NCBI GenBank assembly: GCA_029168955.1
Contig: JAPDOI010001440.1
Coordinates: 116,115 to 180,114 of the forward strand
Length of the DNA stretch: 64,000 nt
Reading direction: 5' to 3'
DNA from: Aplectana chamaeleonis
Lineage: Eukaryota > Nematoda > Chromadorea > Rhabditida > Cosmocercidae
Positions 45,802-58,181 of this stretch are shown here, in pieces. Position 1 is the first letter of the stretch. The number at the start of each line of letters is the position of its first letter. A program made the translations under genes and the position numbers. Under the pieces are notes generated by a model. It did no database searches. It saw only the letters and a list, made by a program, of their open reading frames with translations, and was not told where the DNA came from.

Positions 45802-46149
45802 AAACCTTGCGCTGCCGACTACCGATTCAATGACTCCGTCTATCCCGACATCGCAGTCAATACTATGCAACACGTTGAGCTCCCTGCAAGTAGTTATTAA
45901 AAACAGAAGGTTCGGAATCGTCGACGTCTTGTGTTCGATGGCTATGCGACATTCACTACATCACAGCATTACTCCTCCTCAGAAGTGATAATCACTATAC
46001 TACAGCACCGCTTATTGTATACAATACTGCTGTTCCAAAGACTCGATTTATGTTTCCACAACACTCATCGTTACGTTCAGCTAGTAATCTATGAGAGAAG
46101 AAATAGAAAAATCTGAGAACTTTCAAAAGAAGACTAATAGGCCCAAAAA

Positions 46150-46221
46150 GGTCCTGGCCGGGATCGAACCGGCGACCTTCCGCGTGTAAAGCAGACTTGA
46201 TAACCACTGCACCACAGGACC
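46150..46221 (-). tRNA. tRNA-Val (TAC), triple variant
   Basis: Three changes: G41 (wobble in the anticodon stem), A25 (breaks the first D-stem pair) and C13. T5. The identical trio is found in the copy at 55,655, so the two are copies of one another. Confidence 0.72.
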
Positions 46222-46572
46222 ACACCTTGCGCTGCCGACTACCGTTTCAATGACTCCGTCTATCCCGACATCGCAGTCAATACTATGCAACACGTTGAAC
46301 TCCCTGCAAGTAGTTATTAAAAACAGAAGGTTCGGAATCGTCGACGTCTTGTGTTCGATGGCTATGCGACATTCACTACATCACAGCACCACTCCTCCTC
46401 AGAAGTGATAATCACTACACTACAGCACCGCTTATTGTATACAATACTGCTGTTCCAAAGACTCGATTTATGTTTCCACAACACTCATCGTTACGTTGAG
46501 CTAGTAATCTATGAGAGGAGAACAATAGGAAAAAATTGAGAAATGTCAAAAGAAGACTAATAGGCCCACAAA

Positions 46573-46644
46573 GGTCCTGGCCGGGATCGAACCGGCGACC
46601 TTCTGCGCGAAAAGCAGACGTGATAACCACTACACCACAGGACC
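46573..46644 (-). tRNA. Val-body tRNA with TTC (Glu) anticodon
   Basis: The anticodon loop is TTTTCGC, so bases 34-36 read TTC (complement of 46,609-46,611), a Glu anticodon, and base 37 is G. All stems, the A box and the B box are intact, so Pol III transcription is plausible. Only T3 then GT follows. It could be a mischarging-prone tRNA or simply a decayed copy. Confidence 0.65.
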
Positions 46645-46995
46645 ACACCTTGCGCTGCCGACTACCGATTCAATGACTCCGTCTATCCCGACATCACACT
46701 CAATACTATGCAACACGTAGAACTCCTTGCAAGTAGTTATTAAAAAAAACAGAAGGTTCGGAATCGTCGACGTCTTGTGTTCGATGGCTATGCGACATTC
46801 GCTACATCACAGCACCACTCCTCCTCAGAAGTGATAATCACTACACTACAGCACCGCTTATTGTATACAATACTGCTGTTCCAAAGACTTGATTTATGTT
46901 TCCACAACACTCATCGTTACGTTGAGCTAGTAATCTATGAGAGAAGAAATAGAAAAATCTGAGAACTTTCAAAAGAAGACTAATAGGCCCAAAAA

Positions 46996-47067
46996 GGTCC
47001 TGGCCGGGATCGAACCGGCGACCTTCTGCGTGTAAAGCAGACGTGATAACCACTACACCACAGGACC
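46996..47067 (-). tRNA. tRNA-Val (TAC)
   Basis: Canonical TAC body; T5; next copy at 425. Confidence 0.9.
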
Positions 47068-47420
47068 ACACCTTGCGCTGCCGACTACCGATTCAATGAC
47101 TCCGTCTATCCCGACATCGCAGTCAATACTATGCAACACGTTGAACTCCCTGCAAGTAGTTATTAAAAAACAGAAGGTTCGGAATCGTCGACGTCTTGTG
47201 TTCGATGGCTATGCGACATTCACTACATCACAGCTCCACTCCTCCTTGGAAGTGATAATCACTACACTACAGCACCGTTTTATTGTATACAATACTGCTG
47301 TTCCAAAGACTCGATTTATGTTTCCACAACACTCATCGTTACGTTCAGCTAGTAATCTATGAAAGGAGAACAATAGAAAAAACTGAGAACGGTCAAAAAA
47401 AGACTAATAGGCTCAAAAAA

Positions 47421-47492
47421 GGTCCTGACCGGGATCGAACCGGCGACCTTCTGCGTGTAAAGCAGACGTGATAAACACTACACCACAGGACC
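47421..47492 (-). tRNA. tRNA-Val (TAC), D-loop variant
   Basis: The D-loop GG becomes GT, losing a conserved tertiary contact; U65 wobble variant. T6. Confidence 0.78.
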
Positions 47493-47846
47493 ACACCTTG
47501 CGCTGCCGACTACCGATTCAATGACTCGGTCTATCCCGACATCGCAGTCAATACTATGCAACACGTTGAACTCCCTGCAAGTAGTTATTAAAAAAACAGA
47601 AGGTTCGGAATCGTCGACGTCTTGTGTTCGATGGCTATGCGGACATTCACTACATCACAGCACCACTCCTCCTTGGAAGTGATAATCACTACACTACAGC
47701 ACCGCTTATTGTATACAATACTGCTGTTCCAAAGACACGATTTATGTTTCCACAACACTCATCGTTACGTTCAGCTAGTAATCTATGAAAGAAGAACAAT
47801 AGAAAAAACTGAGAACGGTCAAAAAAAGACTAATAGGCTCAAAAAA

Positions 47847-47918
47847 GGTCCTGACCGGGATCGAACCGGCGACCTTCTGCGTGTAAAGCAGACGTGATAA
47901 CCACTACACCACAGGACC
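47847..47918 (-). tRNA. tRNA-Val (TAC), U65 variant
   Basis: Only the G49-U65 wobble differs from canonical. T6. Confidence 0.88.
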
Positions 47919-48272
47919 ACACCTTGCGCTGCCGACTACCGATTGAATGACTCCGTCTATCCCGACATCGCAGTCAATACCATGCAACACGTTGAACTCC
48001 TTGCAAGTAGTTATTAAAAAACAGAAGGTTCAGAATCGTCGACGTCTTGTGTTCGATGGCTATGCGACATTCACTACATCACAGCACTACTCCTCCTCAG
48101 AAGTGATAATCACAACACTACAGCACCGCTTATTGTATACAAAACTGCTGTTCCAAAGACTCGATTTATGTTTCCACAACACTCATCGTTACGTTGAGCT
48201 AGTAATCTATGAGAGGAGAACAATAGAAAAAAACTGAGAAAATGTCAAAAGAAGACTAATAGGCCCAAAAAA

Positions 48273-48344
48273 GGTTCTGACCGGGATCGAACCGGCGACC
48301 TTCTGCGTGTAAAGCAGACGTGATAACCACTACACCACAGGACC
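48273..48344 (-). tRNA. tRNA-Val (TAC), acceptor mismatch
   Basis: The acceptor 3' strand is CAGAACC, a C4-A69 mismatch, plus U65. T6. Shared with 48,698 and 49,541. Confidence 0.8.
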
Positions 48345-48697
48345 ACACCTTGCGCTGCCGACTACCGATTCAATGACTCCTTCTATCCCGACATCGCAGT
48401 CAATACTATGCAACACGTAGAACTCCTTGCAAGTAGTTACTAAAAAAACAGAAGGTTCGGAATCGTAGACGTCTTGTGTTCGATGGCTATGCGACATTCA
48501 CTACATCACAGCACTACTCCTCCTCAGAAGTGATAATCACTACACTACAGCACCGCTTATTGTATACAATACTGCTGTTCCAAAGACTCGATTTATGTTT
48601 CCACAACACTCATCGTTACGTTGAGCTAGTAATCTATGAGAGGAGAACAATAGAAAAAACTGAGAACGGTCAAAAGAAGACTAATAGGCCCAAAAAA

Positions 48698-48769
48698 GGT
48701 TCTGACCGGGATCGAACCGGCGACCTTCTGCGTGTAAAGCAGACGTGATAACCACTACACCACAGGACC
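48698..48769 (-). tRNA. tRNA-Val (TAC), acceptor mismatch
   Basis: Same C4-A69 mismatch and U65 as the copy at 48,273. T6. Confidence 0.8.
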
Positions 48770-49119
48770 ACACCTTGCGCTGCCGACTACCGATTCAATG
48801 ACTCCGTCTATCCCGACATCGCAGTCAATACTATGCAACACGTTGAACTCCCTGCAAGTAGTTATTAAAAAAACAGAAGGTTCGGAATCGTCGACGTCTT
48901 GTGTTCGATGGCTATGCGACATTCACTACATCACAGCACCACTCCTCCTCAGAAATGATAATCACTACACTACAGCACCGCTTATTGTATACAATACTGC
49001 TGTTCCAAAGACTCGATTTATGTTTCCACAACACGCATCGCTATGTTGAGCTAGAAATCTATGAGAGGAGAAATAAAAAAATTGAGAAAATGTCAAAAGG
49101 AGAATAATAGGCCCAAAAA

Positions 49120-49191
49120 GGTCCTGGCCGGGATCGAACCGGCGACCTTCTGCGTGTAAAGCAGACGTGATAACCACTACACCACAGAACC
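49120..49191 (-). tRNA. tRNA-Val (TAC), U4 variant
   Basis: The acceptor 5' strand is GGTTCTG (U4-G69 wobble). Found also at 52,774 and 58,110, always with the 'gaaaatgtcaaaaggag' flank. T5. Confidence 0.87.
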
Positions 49192-49540
49192 ACACCTTGC
49201 GCTGCCGACTACCGATTCAATGACTCCGTCTATCCCGACATCGCAGTCAATACTATGCAACACGTTGAACTCCTTGCAAGTAGTTATTAAAAAAACAGAA
49301 GGTTCGGAATCGTCGACGTCTTGTGTTCGATGGCTATGCGACATTCAGTACATCACAGCACCACTCCTCCTCAGAAGTGATAATCACTACACTACAGCAC
49401 CGCTTATTGTATACAATACTGCTGTTCCAAAGACTCGATTTATGTTTCCACAACACGCATCGCTATGTTGAGCTAGAAATCTATGAGAGGAGAAATAGAA
49501 AAAATTGAGAAAATGTCAAAAGAAGACTAATAGGCCCAAA

Positions 49541-49612
49541 GGTTCTGACCGGGATCGAACCATCGACCTTCTGCGTGTAAAGCAGACGTGATAACCACTA
49601 CACCACAGGACC
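49541..49612 (-). tRNA. tRNA-Val (TAC), degenerate
   Basis: The T-stem 5' strand is GATGG instead of GCCGG, breaking two pairs and altering the context of the B box; it also has the C4-A69 mismatch and U65. Only T3 follows. Likely a pseudogene. Confidence 0.6.
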
Positions 49613-49964
49613 ACACCTTGCGCTGCCGACTACCGATTCAATGACTCCGTCTATCCCGACATCACACTCAATACTATGCAACACGTAGAACTCCTTGCAA
49701 GTAGTTATTAAAAAACAGAAGGTTCAGAATCGTCGACGTCTTGTGTTCGATGCATATGCGACTATCACTACATCACAGCACCACTATTCCTCAGAAGTGA
49801 TAATCACTACACTACAGCACCGCTTATTGTATACAATACTGCTGTTCCAAAGACTCGATTTATGTTTCCACAACACTCATCGCTATGTTGAGCTAGTAAT
49901 CTATGAGAGGAGAAGAATTGAAAAAACTGAGAACGGTCAAACGAAGACTAATAGGCCCAAAAAA

Positions 49965-50036
49965 GGTCCTGACCGGGATCGAACCGGCGACCTTCTGCGT
50001 GTAAAGCAGACGTGATAACCACTACACCACGGGACC
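49965..50036 (-). tRNA. tRNA-Val (TAC), acceptor mismatch
   Basis: Base 6 is C (C6-A67 mismatch) and base 65 is U. T6. The upstream-side spacer of the preceding unit (49,613-49,964) carries CAC-block markers. Confidence 0.78.
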
Positions 50037-50385
50037 ACACCTTGCGCTGCCGACTACCGATTCAATGACTCCGTCTATCCCGACATCGCAGTCAATACTA
50101 TGCAACACGTTGAACTCCTTGCAAGTAGTTATTAAAAAACAGAAGGTTCAGAATCGTCGACGTCTTGTGTTCGATGGCTATGCGACATTCACTACATCAC
50201 AGCACTACTCCTCCTCAGAAGTGATAATCACTACACTACAGCACCGCTTATTGTATACAATACTGCTGTTCCAAAGACTCGATTTATGTTTCCACAACAC
50301 TCATCGTTACGTTGAGCTAGTAATCTATGAGAGGAGAAGAATTGAAAAAACTGAGAACGGTCAAAAGAAGACTAATAGGCCCAAA

Positions 50386-50457
50386 GGTCCTGACCGGGAT
50401 CGAACCGGCGACCTTCTGCGTGTAAAGCAGACGTGATAACCACTACACCACAGGACC
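50386..50457 (-). tRNA. tRNA-Val (TAC), U65 variant, weak terminator
   Basis: U65 wobble; T3 only; next copy at 423. Confidence 0.86.
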
Positions 50458-50808
50458 ACACCTTGCGCTGCCGACTACCGATTCAATGACTCCGTCTATC
50501 CCGACATCGCAGTCAATACTATGCAACACGTTGAACTCCCTGCAAGTAGTTATTAAAAAACAGAAGGTTCGGAATCGTCGACGTCTTGTGTTCGATGGCT
50601 ATGCGACATTCGCTACATCACAGCTCCACTCCTCCTTGGAAGTGATAATCACTACACTACAGCACCGCTTATTGTATACAATACTGCTGTTCCAAAGACT
50701 CGATTTATGTTTCCACAACACTCATCGTTACGTTGAGCTAGTAATCTATGAGAGGAGAAGAATTGAAAAAACTGAGAACGGTCAAAAGAAGACTAATAGG
50801 CCCAAAAA

Positions 50809-50880
50809 GGTCCTGACCGGGATCGAACCGGCGACCTTCTGCGTGTAAAGCAGACGTGATAACCACTACACCACAGGACC
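50809..50880 (-). tRNA. tRNA-Val (TAC), U65 variant
   Basis: U65 wobble; T5; next copy at 424. Confidence 0.88.
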
Positions 50881-51232
50881 ACACCTTGCGCTGCCGACTA
50901 CCGATTCAATGACTCCGTCTATCCCGACATCGCAGTCAATACTATGCAACACGTTGAACTCCCTGCAAGTAGTTATTAAAAAAACAGAAGGTTCGGAATC
51001 GTCGACGTCTTGTGTTCGATGGCTATGCGACATTCAGTACATCACAGCTCCACTCCTCCTTGGAAGTGATAATCACTACACTACAGCACCGCTTATTGTA
51101 TACAATACTGCTGTTCCAAAGACTCGATTTATGTTTCCACAACACTCATCGTTACGTTGAGCTAGTAATCTATGAGAGGAGAAGAATTGAAAAAACTGAG
51201 TACGGTCAAAAGAAGACTAATAGGCCCAAAAA

Positions 51233-51304
51233 GGTCCTGGCCGGGATCGAACCGGCGACCTTCTGCGTGTAAAGCAGACGTGATAACCACTACACCACAG
51301 GACC
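51233..51304 (-). tRNA. tRNA-Val (TAC)
   Basis: Canonical TAC body; T5. The gap to the next copy is only 347 bases (75-bp spacer deletion). Confidence 0.9.
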
Positions 51305-51579
51305 ACACCTTGCGCTGCCGACTACCGATTCAATGACTCCGTCTATCCCGACATCGCAGTCAATACTATGCAACACGTTGAACTCCCTGCGAGCAGCACT
51401 ACTCCTCCTCAGAAGTGATAATCACTACACTACAGCACCGCTTATTGTATACAATACTGCTGTTCCAAAGACTCGATTTATGTTTCCAAAACGCGCATCG
51501 CTATGTTGAGCTAGTAATCTATGAGAGAAGAAATAGAAAAATCTGAGAACTTTCAAAAGAAGACTAATAGGCCCAAAAA

Positions 51580-51651
51580 GGTCCTGGCCGGGATCGAACC
51601 GGCGACCTTCTGCGTGTAAAGCAGACGTGATAACCACTACACCACAGGACC
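51580..51651 (-). tRNA. tRNA-Val (TAC)
   Basis: Canonical TAC body; T5; the following gap is again short (349). Confidence 0.9.
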
Positions 51652-51928
51652 ACACCTTGCGCTGCCGACTACCGATTCAATGACTCCGTCTATCCCGACA
51701 TCGCAGTCAATACTATGCAACACGTTGAACTCCCTGCGAGCAGCACTACTCCTCCTCAGAAGTGATAATCACTACACTACAGCACCGCTTATTGTATACA
51801 ATACTGCTGTTCCAAAGACTCGATTTATGTTTCCACAACACTCATCGTTACGTTGAGCTAGTAATCTATGAGAGGAGAACAATAGAAAAAACTGAGAACG
51901 GTCAAAAGAAGACTAATAGGCCCAAAAA

Positions 51929-52000
51929 GGTCCTGGCCGGGATCGAACCGGCGACCTTCTGCGTGTAAAGCAGACGTGATAACCACTACACCACAGGACC
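51929..52000 (-). tRNA. tRNA-Val (TAC)
   Basis: Canonical TAC body; T5; next copy at 423. Confidence 0.9.
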
Positions 52001-52351
52001 ACACCTTGCGCTGCCGACTACCGATTCAATGACTCCGTCTATCCCGACATCGCAGTCAATACTATGCAACACGTTGAACTCCCTGCAAGTAGTTATTAAA
52101 AAAACAGAAGGTTCGGAATCGTCGACGTCTTGTGTTCGATAGCTATGCGACATTCACTACATCACAGCACCACTCCTCCTCAGAAGTGATAATCACTACA
52201 CTACAGCACCGCTTATTGTATACAATACTGCTGTTCCAAAGACTCGATTTATGTTTCCACAACACTCATCGCTATTTTGAGCTAGTAATCTATGAGAGGA
52301 GAAATAGAAAAAACTGAGAAAATGTCAAAAGGAGAATAATAGGCCCAAAAA

Positions 52352-52423
52352 GGTCCTGGCCGGGATCGAACCGGCGACCTTCTGCGTGTAAAGCAGACGT
52401 GATAACCACTACACCACAGGACC
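52352..52423 (-). tRNA. tRNA-Val (TAC)
   Basis: Canonical TAC body; T5. Its upstream spacer has the rare 'gatgcatatg' marker (52,561). Confidence 0.9.
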
Positions 52424-52773
52424 ACACCTTGCGCTGCCGACTACCGATTCAATGACTCCGTCTATCCCGACATCGCAGTCAATACTATGCAACACGTTGA
52501 ACTCCCTGCAAGTAGTTATTAAAAAACACAAGGTTCGGAATCGTCGACGTCCTGTGTTCGATGCATATGCGACATTCACTACATCACAGCACCACTCCTC
52601 CTCAGAAGTGATAATCACTACACTACAGCACCGCTTATTGTATACAATACTGCTGTTCCAAAGACTCGATTTATGTTTCCACAACACTCATCGTTACGTT
52701 GAGCTAGTAATCTATGAGAGGAGAAATAGAAAAAACTGAGAAAATGTCAAAAGGAGAATAATAGGCCCAAAAA

Positions 52774-52845
52774 GGTCCTGGCCGGGATCGAACCGGCGAC
52801 CTTCTGCGTGTAAAGCAGACGTGATAACCACTACACCACAGAACC
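52774..52845 (-). tRNA. tRNA-Val (TAC), U4 variant
   Basis: U4-G69 wobble in the acceptor stem; T5; next copy at 421. Confidence 0.87.
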
Positions 52846-53194
52846 ACACCTTGCGCTGCCGACTACCGATTCAATGACTCCGTCTATCCCGACATCGCAG
52901 TCAATACTATGCAACACGTTGAACTCCCTGCAAGTAGTTATTAAAAAACAGAAGGTTCGGAATCGTCGACGTCTTGTGTTCGATGGCTATGCGACATTCA
53001 CTACATCACAGCACCACTCCTCCTCAGAAATGATAATCACTACACTACAGCACCGCTTATTGTATACAATACTGCTGTTCCAAAGACTCGATTTATGTTT
53101 CCACAACACGCATCGCTATGTTGAGCTAGAAATCTATGAGAGGAGAAATAAAAAAATTGAGAAAATGTCAAAAGGAGAATAATAGGCCCAAAAA

Positions 53195-53266
53195 GGTCCT
53201 GGCCGGGATCGAACCGGCGACCTTCTGCGTGTAAAGCAGACGTGATAACCACTACACCACAGGACC
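53195..53266 (-). tRNA. tRNA-Val (TAC)
   Basis: Canonical TAC body; T5; next copy at 424. Confidence 0.9.
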
Positions 53267-53618
53267 ACACCTTGCGCTGCCGACTACCGATTCAATGACT
53301 CCGTCTATCCCGACATCGCAGTCAATACTATGCAACACGTTGAACTCCTTGCAAGCAGTTATTAAAAAAAAACAGAAGGTTCGGAATCGTTGACGTCTTG
53401 TGTTCGATGGCTATGCGACATTCACTACATCACAGCACTACTCCTCCTCAGAAGTGATAATCACTACACTACAGCACCGCTTATTGTATACAATACTGCT
53501 GTTCCAAAGACTCGATTTATGTTTCCACAACACTCATCGTTACGTTCAGCTAGTAATCTATGAGAGAAGAAATAGAAAAATCTGAGAACTTTCAAAAGAA
53601 GACTAATAGGCCCAAAAA

Positions 53619-53690
53619 GGTCCTGGCCGGGATCGAACCGGCGACCTTCTGCGTGTAAAGCAGACGTGATAACCACTACACCACAGGACC
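53619..53690 (-). tRNA. tRNA-Val (TAC)
   Basis: Canonical TAC body; T5; next copy at 425. Confidence 0.9.
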
Positions 53691-54043
53691 ACACCTTGCG
53701 CTGCCGACTACCGATTCAATGACTCCGTCTATCCCGACATCGCAGTCAATACTATGCAACACGTTGAACTCCTTGCAAGTAGTTATTAAAAAAACAGAAG
53801 GTTCGGAATCGTCGACGTCTTGTGTTCGATGGCTATGCGACATTCACAACATCACAGCTCCACTCCTCCTTGGAAGTGATAATCACTACACTACAGCACC
53901 GCTTATTGTATACAATACTGCTGTTCCAAAGACTCGATTTATGTTTCCACAACACTCATCGTTACGTTGAGCTAGTAATCTATGAGAGGAGAACAATAGA
54001 AAAAACTGAGAACGGTCAAAAGAAGACTAATAGGCCCAAAAAA

Positions 54044-54115
54044 GGTCCTGACCGGGATCGAACCGGCGACCTTCTGCGTGTAAAGCAGACGTGATAACCA
54101 CTACACCACAGGACC
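54044..54115 (-). tRNA. tRNA-Val (TAC), U65 variant
   Basis: U65 wobble; T6; short gap (349) to the next copy. Confidence 0.88.
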
Positions 54116-54392
54116 ACACCTTGCGCTGCCGACTACCGATTCAATGACTCCGTCTATCCCGACATCGCAGTCAATACTATGCAACACGTTGAACTCCCTG
54201 CGAGCAGCACTACTCCTCCTCAGAAGTGATAATCACTACACTACAGCACCGCTTATTGTATACAATACTGCTGTTCCAAAGACTCGATTTATGTTTCCAC
54301 AACACTCATCGTTACGTTGAGCTAGTAATCTATGAGAGGAGAAATAGAAAAAAACTGAGAAAATGTCAAAAGGAGAATAATAGGCCCAAAAA

Positions 54393-54464
54393 GGTCCTGG
54401 CCGGGATCGAACCGGCGACCTTCTGCGTGTAAAGCAGACGTGATAACCACTACACCACAGGACC
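54393..54464 (-). tRNA. tRNA-Val (TAC)
   Basis: Canonical TAC body; T5; next copy at 420. Confidence 0.9.
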
Positions 54465-54812
54465 ACACCTTGCGCTGCCGACTACCGATTCAATGACTCC
54501 GTCTATCCCGACATCGCAGTCAATACTATGCAACACGTTGAACTCCCTGCGAGTAGTTATTAAAAACCAGAAGGTTCGGAATCGTCGACGTCTTGTGTTC
54601 GATGGCTATGCGACATTCGCTACATCACAGCACCACTCCTCCTCAGAAGTGATAATCACTACACTACAGCACCGCTTATTGTATACAATACTGCTGTTCC
54701 AAAGACTTGATTTATGTTTCCACAACACTCATCGTTACGTTGAGCTAGTAATCTATGAGAGGAGAAATAGAAAAATCTGAGAAAATTTCAAAAGAAGACT
54801 AATAGGCCCAAA

Positions 54813-54884
54813 GGTCCTGGCCGGGATCGAACCGGCGACCTTCTGCGTGTAAAGCAGACGTGATAACCACTACACCACAGGACC
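54813..54884 (-). tRNA. tRNA-Val (TAC), weak terminator
   Basis: Canonical TAC body; T3 only; next copy at 421. Confidence 0.88.
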
Positions 54885-55233
54885 ACACCTTGCGCTGCCG
54901 ACTACCGATTCAATGACTCCGTCTATCCCGACATCGCAGTCAATACTATGCAACACGTTGAACTCCTTGCAAGTAGTTATTAAGAAACAGAAGGTTCAGA
55001 ATCGTCGACGTCTTGTGTTCGATGGCTATGCGACATTCACTACATCACAGCACCACTCCTCCTCAGAAGTGATAATCACTATACTACAGCACCGCTTATT
55101 GTATACAATACTGCTGTTCCAAAGACTCGATTTATGTTTCCACAACACTCATCGTTACGTTCAGCTAGTAATCTATGAGAGAAGAAATAGAAAAATCTGA
55201 GAACTTTCAAAAGAAGACTAATAGGCCCAACAT

Positions 55234-55305
55234 GGTCCTGGCCGGGATCGAACCGGCGACCTACTGCGTGTAAAGCAGACGTGATAACCACTACACCACA
55301 GGACC
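55234..55305 (-). tRNA. tRNA-Val (TAC), A73, no adjacent terminator
   Basis: Base 43 is T, breaking the outer anticodon-stem pair. The flank ATGTTGGG gives A73 but no T run. With 25,340 it is one of only two copies with an unambiguous A73. Confidence 0.78.
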
Positions 55306-55654
55306 ACACCTTGCGATGCCGACTACCGATTCAATGACTCCGTCTATCCCGACATCACACTCAACACTATGCAACACGTAGAACTCCTTGCAAGTAGTTA
55401 TTAAAAAACAGAAGGTTCGGAATCGTCGACGTCTTGTGTTCGATGGCTATGCGACATTCGCTACATCACAGCACCACTCCTCCTCAGAGGTGATAATCAC
55501 TACACTACAGCACCGCTTATTGTATACAATACTGCTGTTCCAAAGACTCGATTTATGTTTCCACAACACTCATCGTTACGTTGAGCTAGTAATCTATGAG
55601 AGAAGAAATAGAAAAATCTGAGAACTTTCAAAAGAAGACTAATAGGCCCAAAAA

Positions 55655-55726
55655 GGTCCTGGCCGGGATCGAACCGGCGACCTTCCGCGTGTAAAGCAGA
55701 CTTGATAACCACTGCACCACAGGACC
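55655..55726 (-). tRNA. tRNA-Val (TAC), triple variant
   Basis: Carries the same three changes (G41, A25, C13) as the copy at 46,150; T5. Confidence 0.72.
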
Positions 55727-56075
55727 ACACCTTGCGCTGCCGACTACCGATTCAATGACTCCGTCTATCCCGACATCGCAGTCAATACTATGCAACACGT
55801 TGAACTCCCTGCAAGTAGTTATAAAAAAACCGAAGCTTCGGAATCGTCGACGTCTTGTGTTCGATGGCAATGCGACATTCGCTACATCGCAGCACCACTC
55901 CTCCTCAGAAGTGATAATCACTACACTACAGCACCGCTTATTGTATACAATACTGCTGTTCCAAAGACTCGATTTATGTTTCCACAACACTCATCGTTAC
56001 GTTCAGCTAGTAATCTATGAGAGAAGAAATAGAAAAATCTGAGAACTTTCAAAAGAAGACTAATAGGCCCAAAAA

Positions 56076-56147
56076 GGTCCTGGCCGGGATCGAACCGGCG
56101 ACCTTCTGCGTGTAAAGCAGACGTGATAACCACTACACCACAGGACC
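56076..56147 (-). tRNA. tRNA-Val (TAC)
   Basis: Canonical TAC body; T5; next copy at 421. Confidence 0.9.
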
Positions 56148-56496
56148 ACACCTTGCGCTGCCGACTACCGATTCAATGACTCCGTCTATCCCGACATCGC
56201 AGTCAATACTATGCAACACGTTGAACTCCTTGCAAGTAGTTATTAAAAAACAGAAGGTTCAGAATCGTCGACGTCTTGTGTTCGATGGCTATGCGACATT
56301 CACTACATCACAGCACTACTCCTCCTCAGAAGTGATAATCACTACACTACAGCACCGCTTATTGTATACAATACTGCTGTTCCAAAGACTCGATTTATGT
56401 TTCCACAACACTCATCGTTACGTTCAGCTAGTAATCTATGAGAGAAGAAATAGAAAAATCTGAGAACTTTCAAAAGAAGACTAATAGGCCCAAAAA

Positions 56497-56568
56497 GGTC
56501 CTGGCCGGGATCGAACCGGCGACCTTCTGCGTGTAAAGCAGACGTGATAACCACTACACCACAGGACC
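56497..56568 (-). tRNA. tRNA-Val (TAC)
   Basis: Canonical TAC body; T5; next copy at 422. Confidence 0.9.
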
Positions 56569-56918
56569 ACACCTTGCGCTGCCGACTACCGATTCAATGA
56601 CTCCGTCTATCCCGACATCGCAGTCAATACTATGCAACACGTTGAACTCCTTGCAAGTAGTTATTAAAAAACAGAAGGTTCGGAATCGTCGACGTCTTGT
56701 GTTCGATGGCTATGCGACATTCACTACATCACAGCACTACTCCTCCTCAGAAGTGATAATCACTACACTACAGCACCGCTTATTGTATACAATACTGCTG
56801 TTCCAAAGACTCGATTTATGTTTCCACAACACTCATCGTTACGTTGAGCTAGTAATCTATGAGAGGAGAAATAGAAAAAACTGAGAAAATGTCAAAAGGA
56901 GAATAATAGGCCCAAAAA

Positions 56919-56990
56919 GGTCCTGGCCGGGATCGAACCGGCGACCTTCTGCGTGTAAAGCAGACGTGATAACCACTACACCACAGGACC
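56919..56990 (-). tRNA. tRNA-Val (TAC)
   Basis: Canonical TAC body; T5; next copy at 421. Confidence 0.9.
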
Positions 56991-57339
56991 ACACCTTGCG
57001 CTGCCGACTACCGATTCAATGACTCCGTCTATCCCGACATCGCAGTCAATACTATGCAACACGTTGAACTCCCTGCAAGTAGTTATTAAAAACAGAAGGT
57101 TCAGAATCGTCGACGTCTTGTGTTCGATGGCTATGCGACATTCACTACATCACAGCACTACTCCTCCTCAGAAGTGATAATCACTACACTACAGCACCGC
57201 TTATTGTATACAATACTGCTGTTCCAAAGACTCGATTTATGTTTCCACAACACTCATCGTTACGTTGAGCTAGTAATCTATGAGAGGAGAAATAGAAAAA
57301 ACTGAGAAAATGTCAAAAGGAGAATAATAGGCCCAAAAA

Positions 57340-57411
57340 GGTCCTGGCCGGGATCGAACCGGCGACCTTCTGCGTGTAAAGCAGACGTGATAACCACTAC
57401 ACCACAGGACC
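57340..57411 (-). tRNA. tRNA-Val (TAC)
   Basis: Canonical TAC body; T5; next copy at 423. Confidence 0.9.
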
Positions 57412-57762
57412 ACACCTTGCGCTGCCGACTACCGATTCAATGACTCCGTCTATCCCGACATCGCAGTCAATACTATGCAACACGTAGAACTCCTTGCAAG
57501 TAGTTATTAAAAAAACAGAAGGTTCAGAATCGTCGACGTCTTGTGTTCGATGGCTATGCGACATTCACTACACCACAGCTCCACTCCTCCTTGGAAGTGA
57601 TAATCACTACACTACAGCACCGCTTATTGTATACAATACTGCTGTTCCAAAGACTCGATTTATGTTTCCACAACACTCATCGTTACGTTGAGCTAGTAAT
57701 CTATGAGAGGAGAAATAGAAAAAACTGAGAAAATGTCAAAAGGAGAATAATAGGCCCAAAAA

Positions 57763-57834
57763 GGTCCTGGCCGGGATCGAACCGGCGACCTTCTGCGTGT
57801 AAAGCAGACGTGATAACCACTACACCACAGGACC
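57763..57834 (-). tRNA. tRNA-Val (TAC)
   Basis: Canonical TAC body; T5; short gap (347) to the next copy. Confidence 0.9.
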
Positions 57835-58109
57835 ACACCTTGCGCTGCCGACTACCGATTCAATGACTCCGTCTATCCCGACATCGCAGTCAATACTATG
57901 CAACACGTTGAACTCCCTGCGAGCAGCACTACTCCTCCTCAGAAGTGATAATCACTACACTACAGCACCGCTTATTGTATACAATACTGCTGTTCCAAAG
58001 ACTCGATTTATGTTTCCACAACACGCATCGCTATGTTGAGCTAGAAATCTATGAGAGGAGAAATAAAAAAATTGAGAAAATGTCAAAAGGAGAATAATAG
58101 GCCCAAAAA

Positions 58110-58181
58110 GGTCCTGGCCGGGATCGAACCGGCGACCTTCTGCGTGTAAAGCAGACGTGATAACCACTACACCACAGAACC
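58110..58181 (-). tRNA. tRNA-Val (TAC), U4 variant
   Basis: U4-G69 wobble; T5; next copy at 420. Confidence 0.87.
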
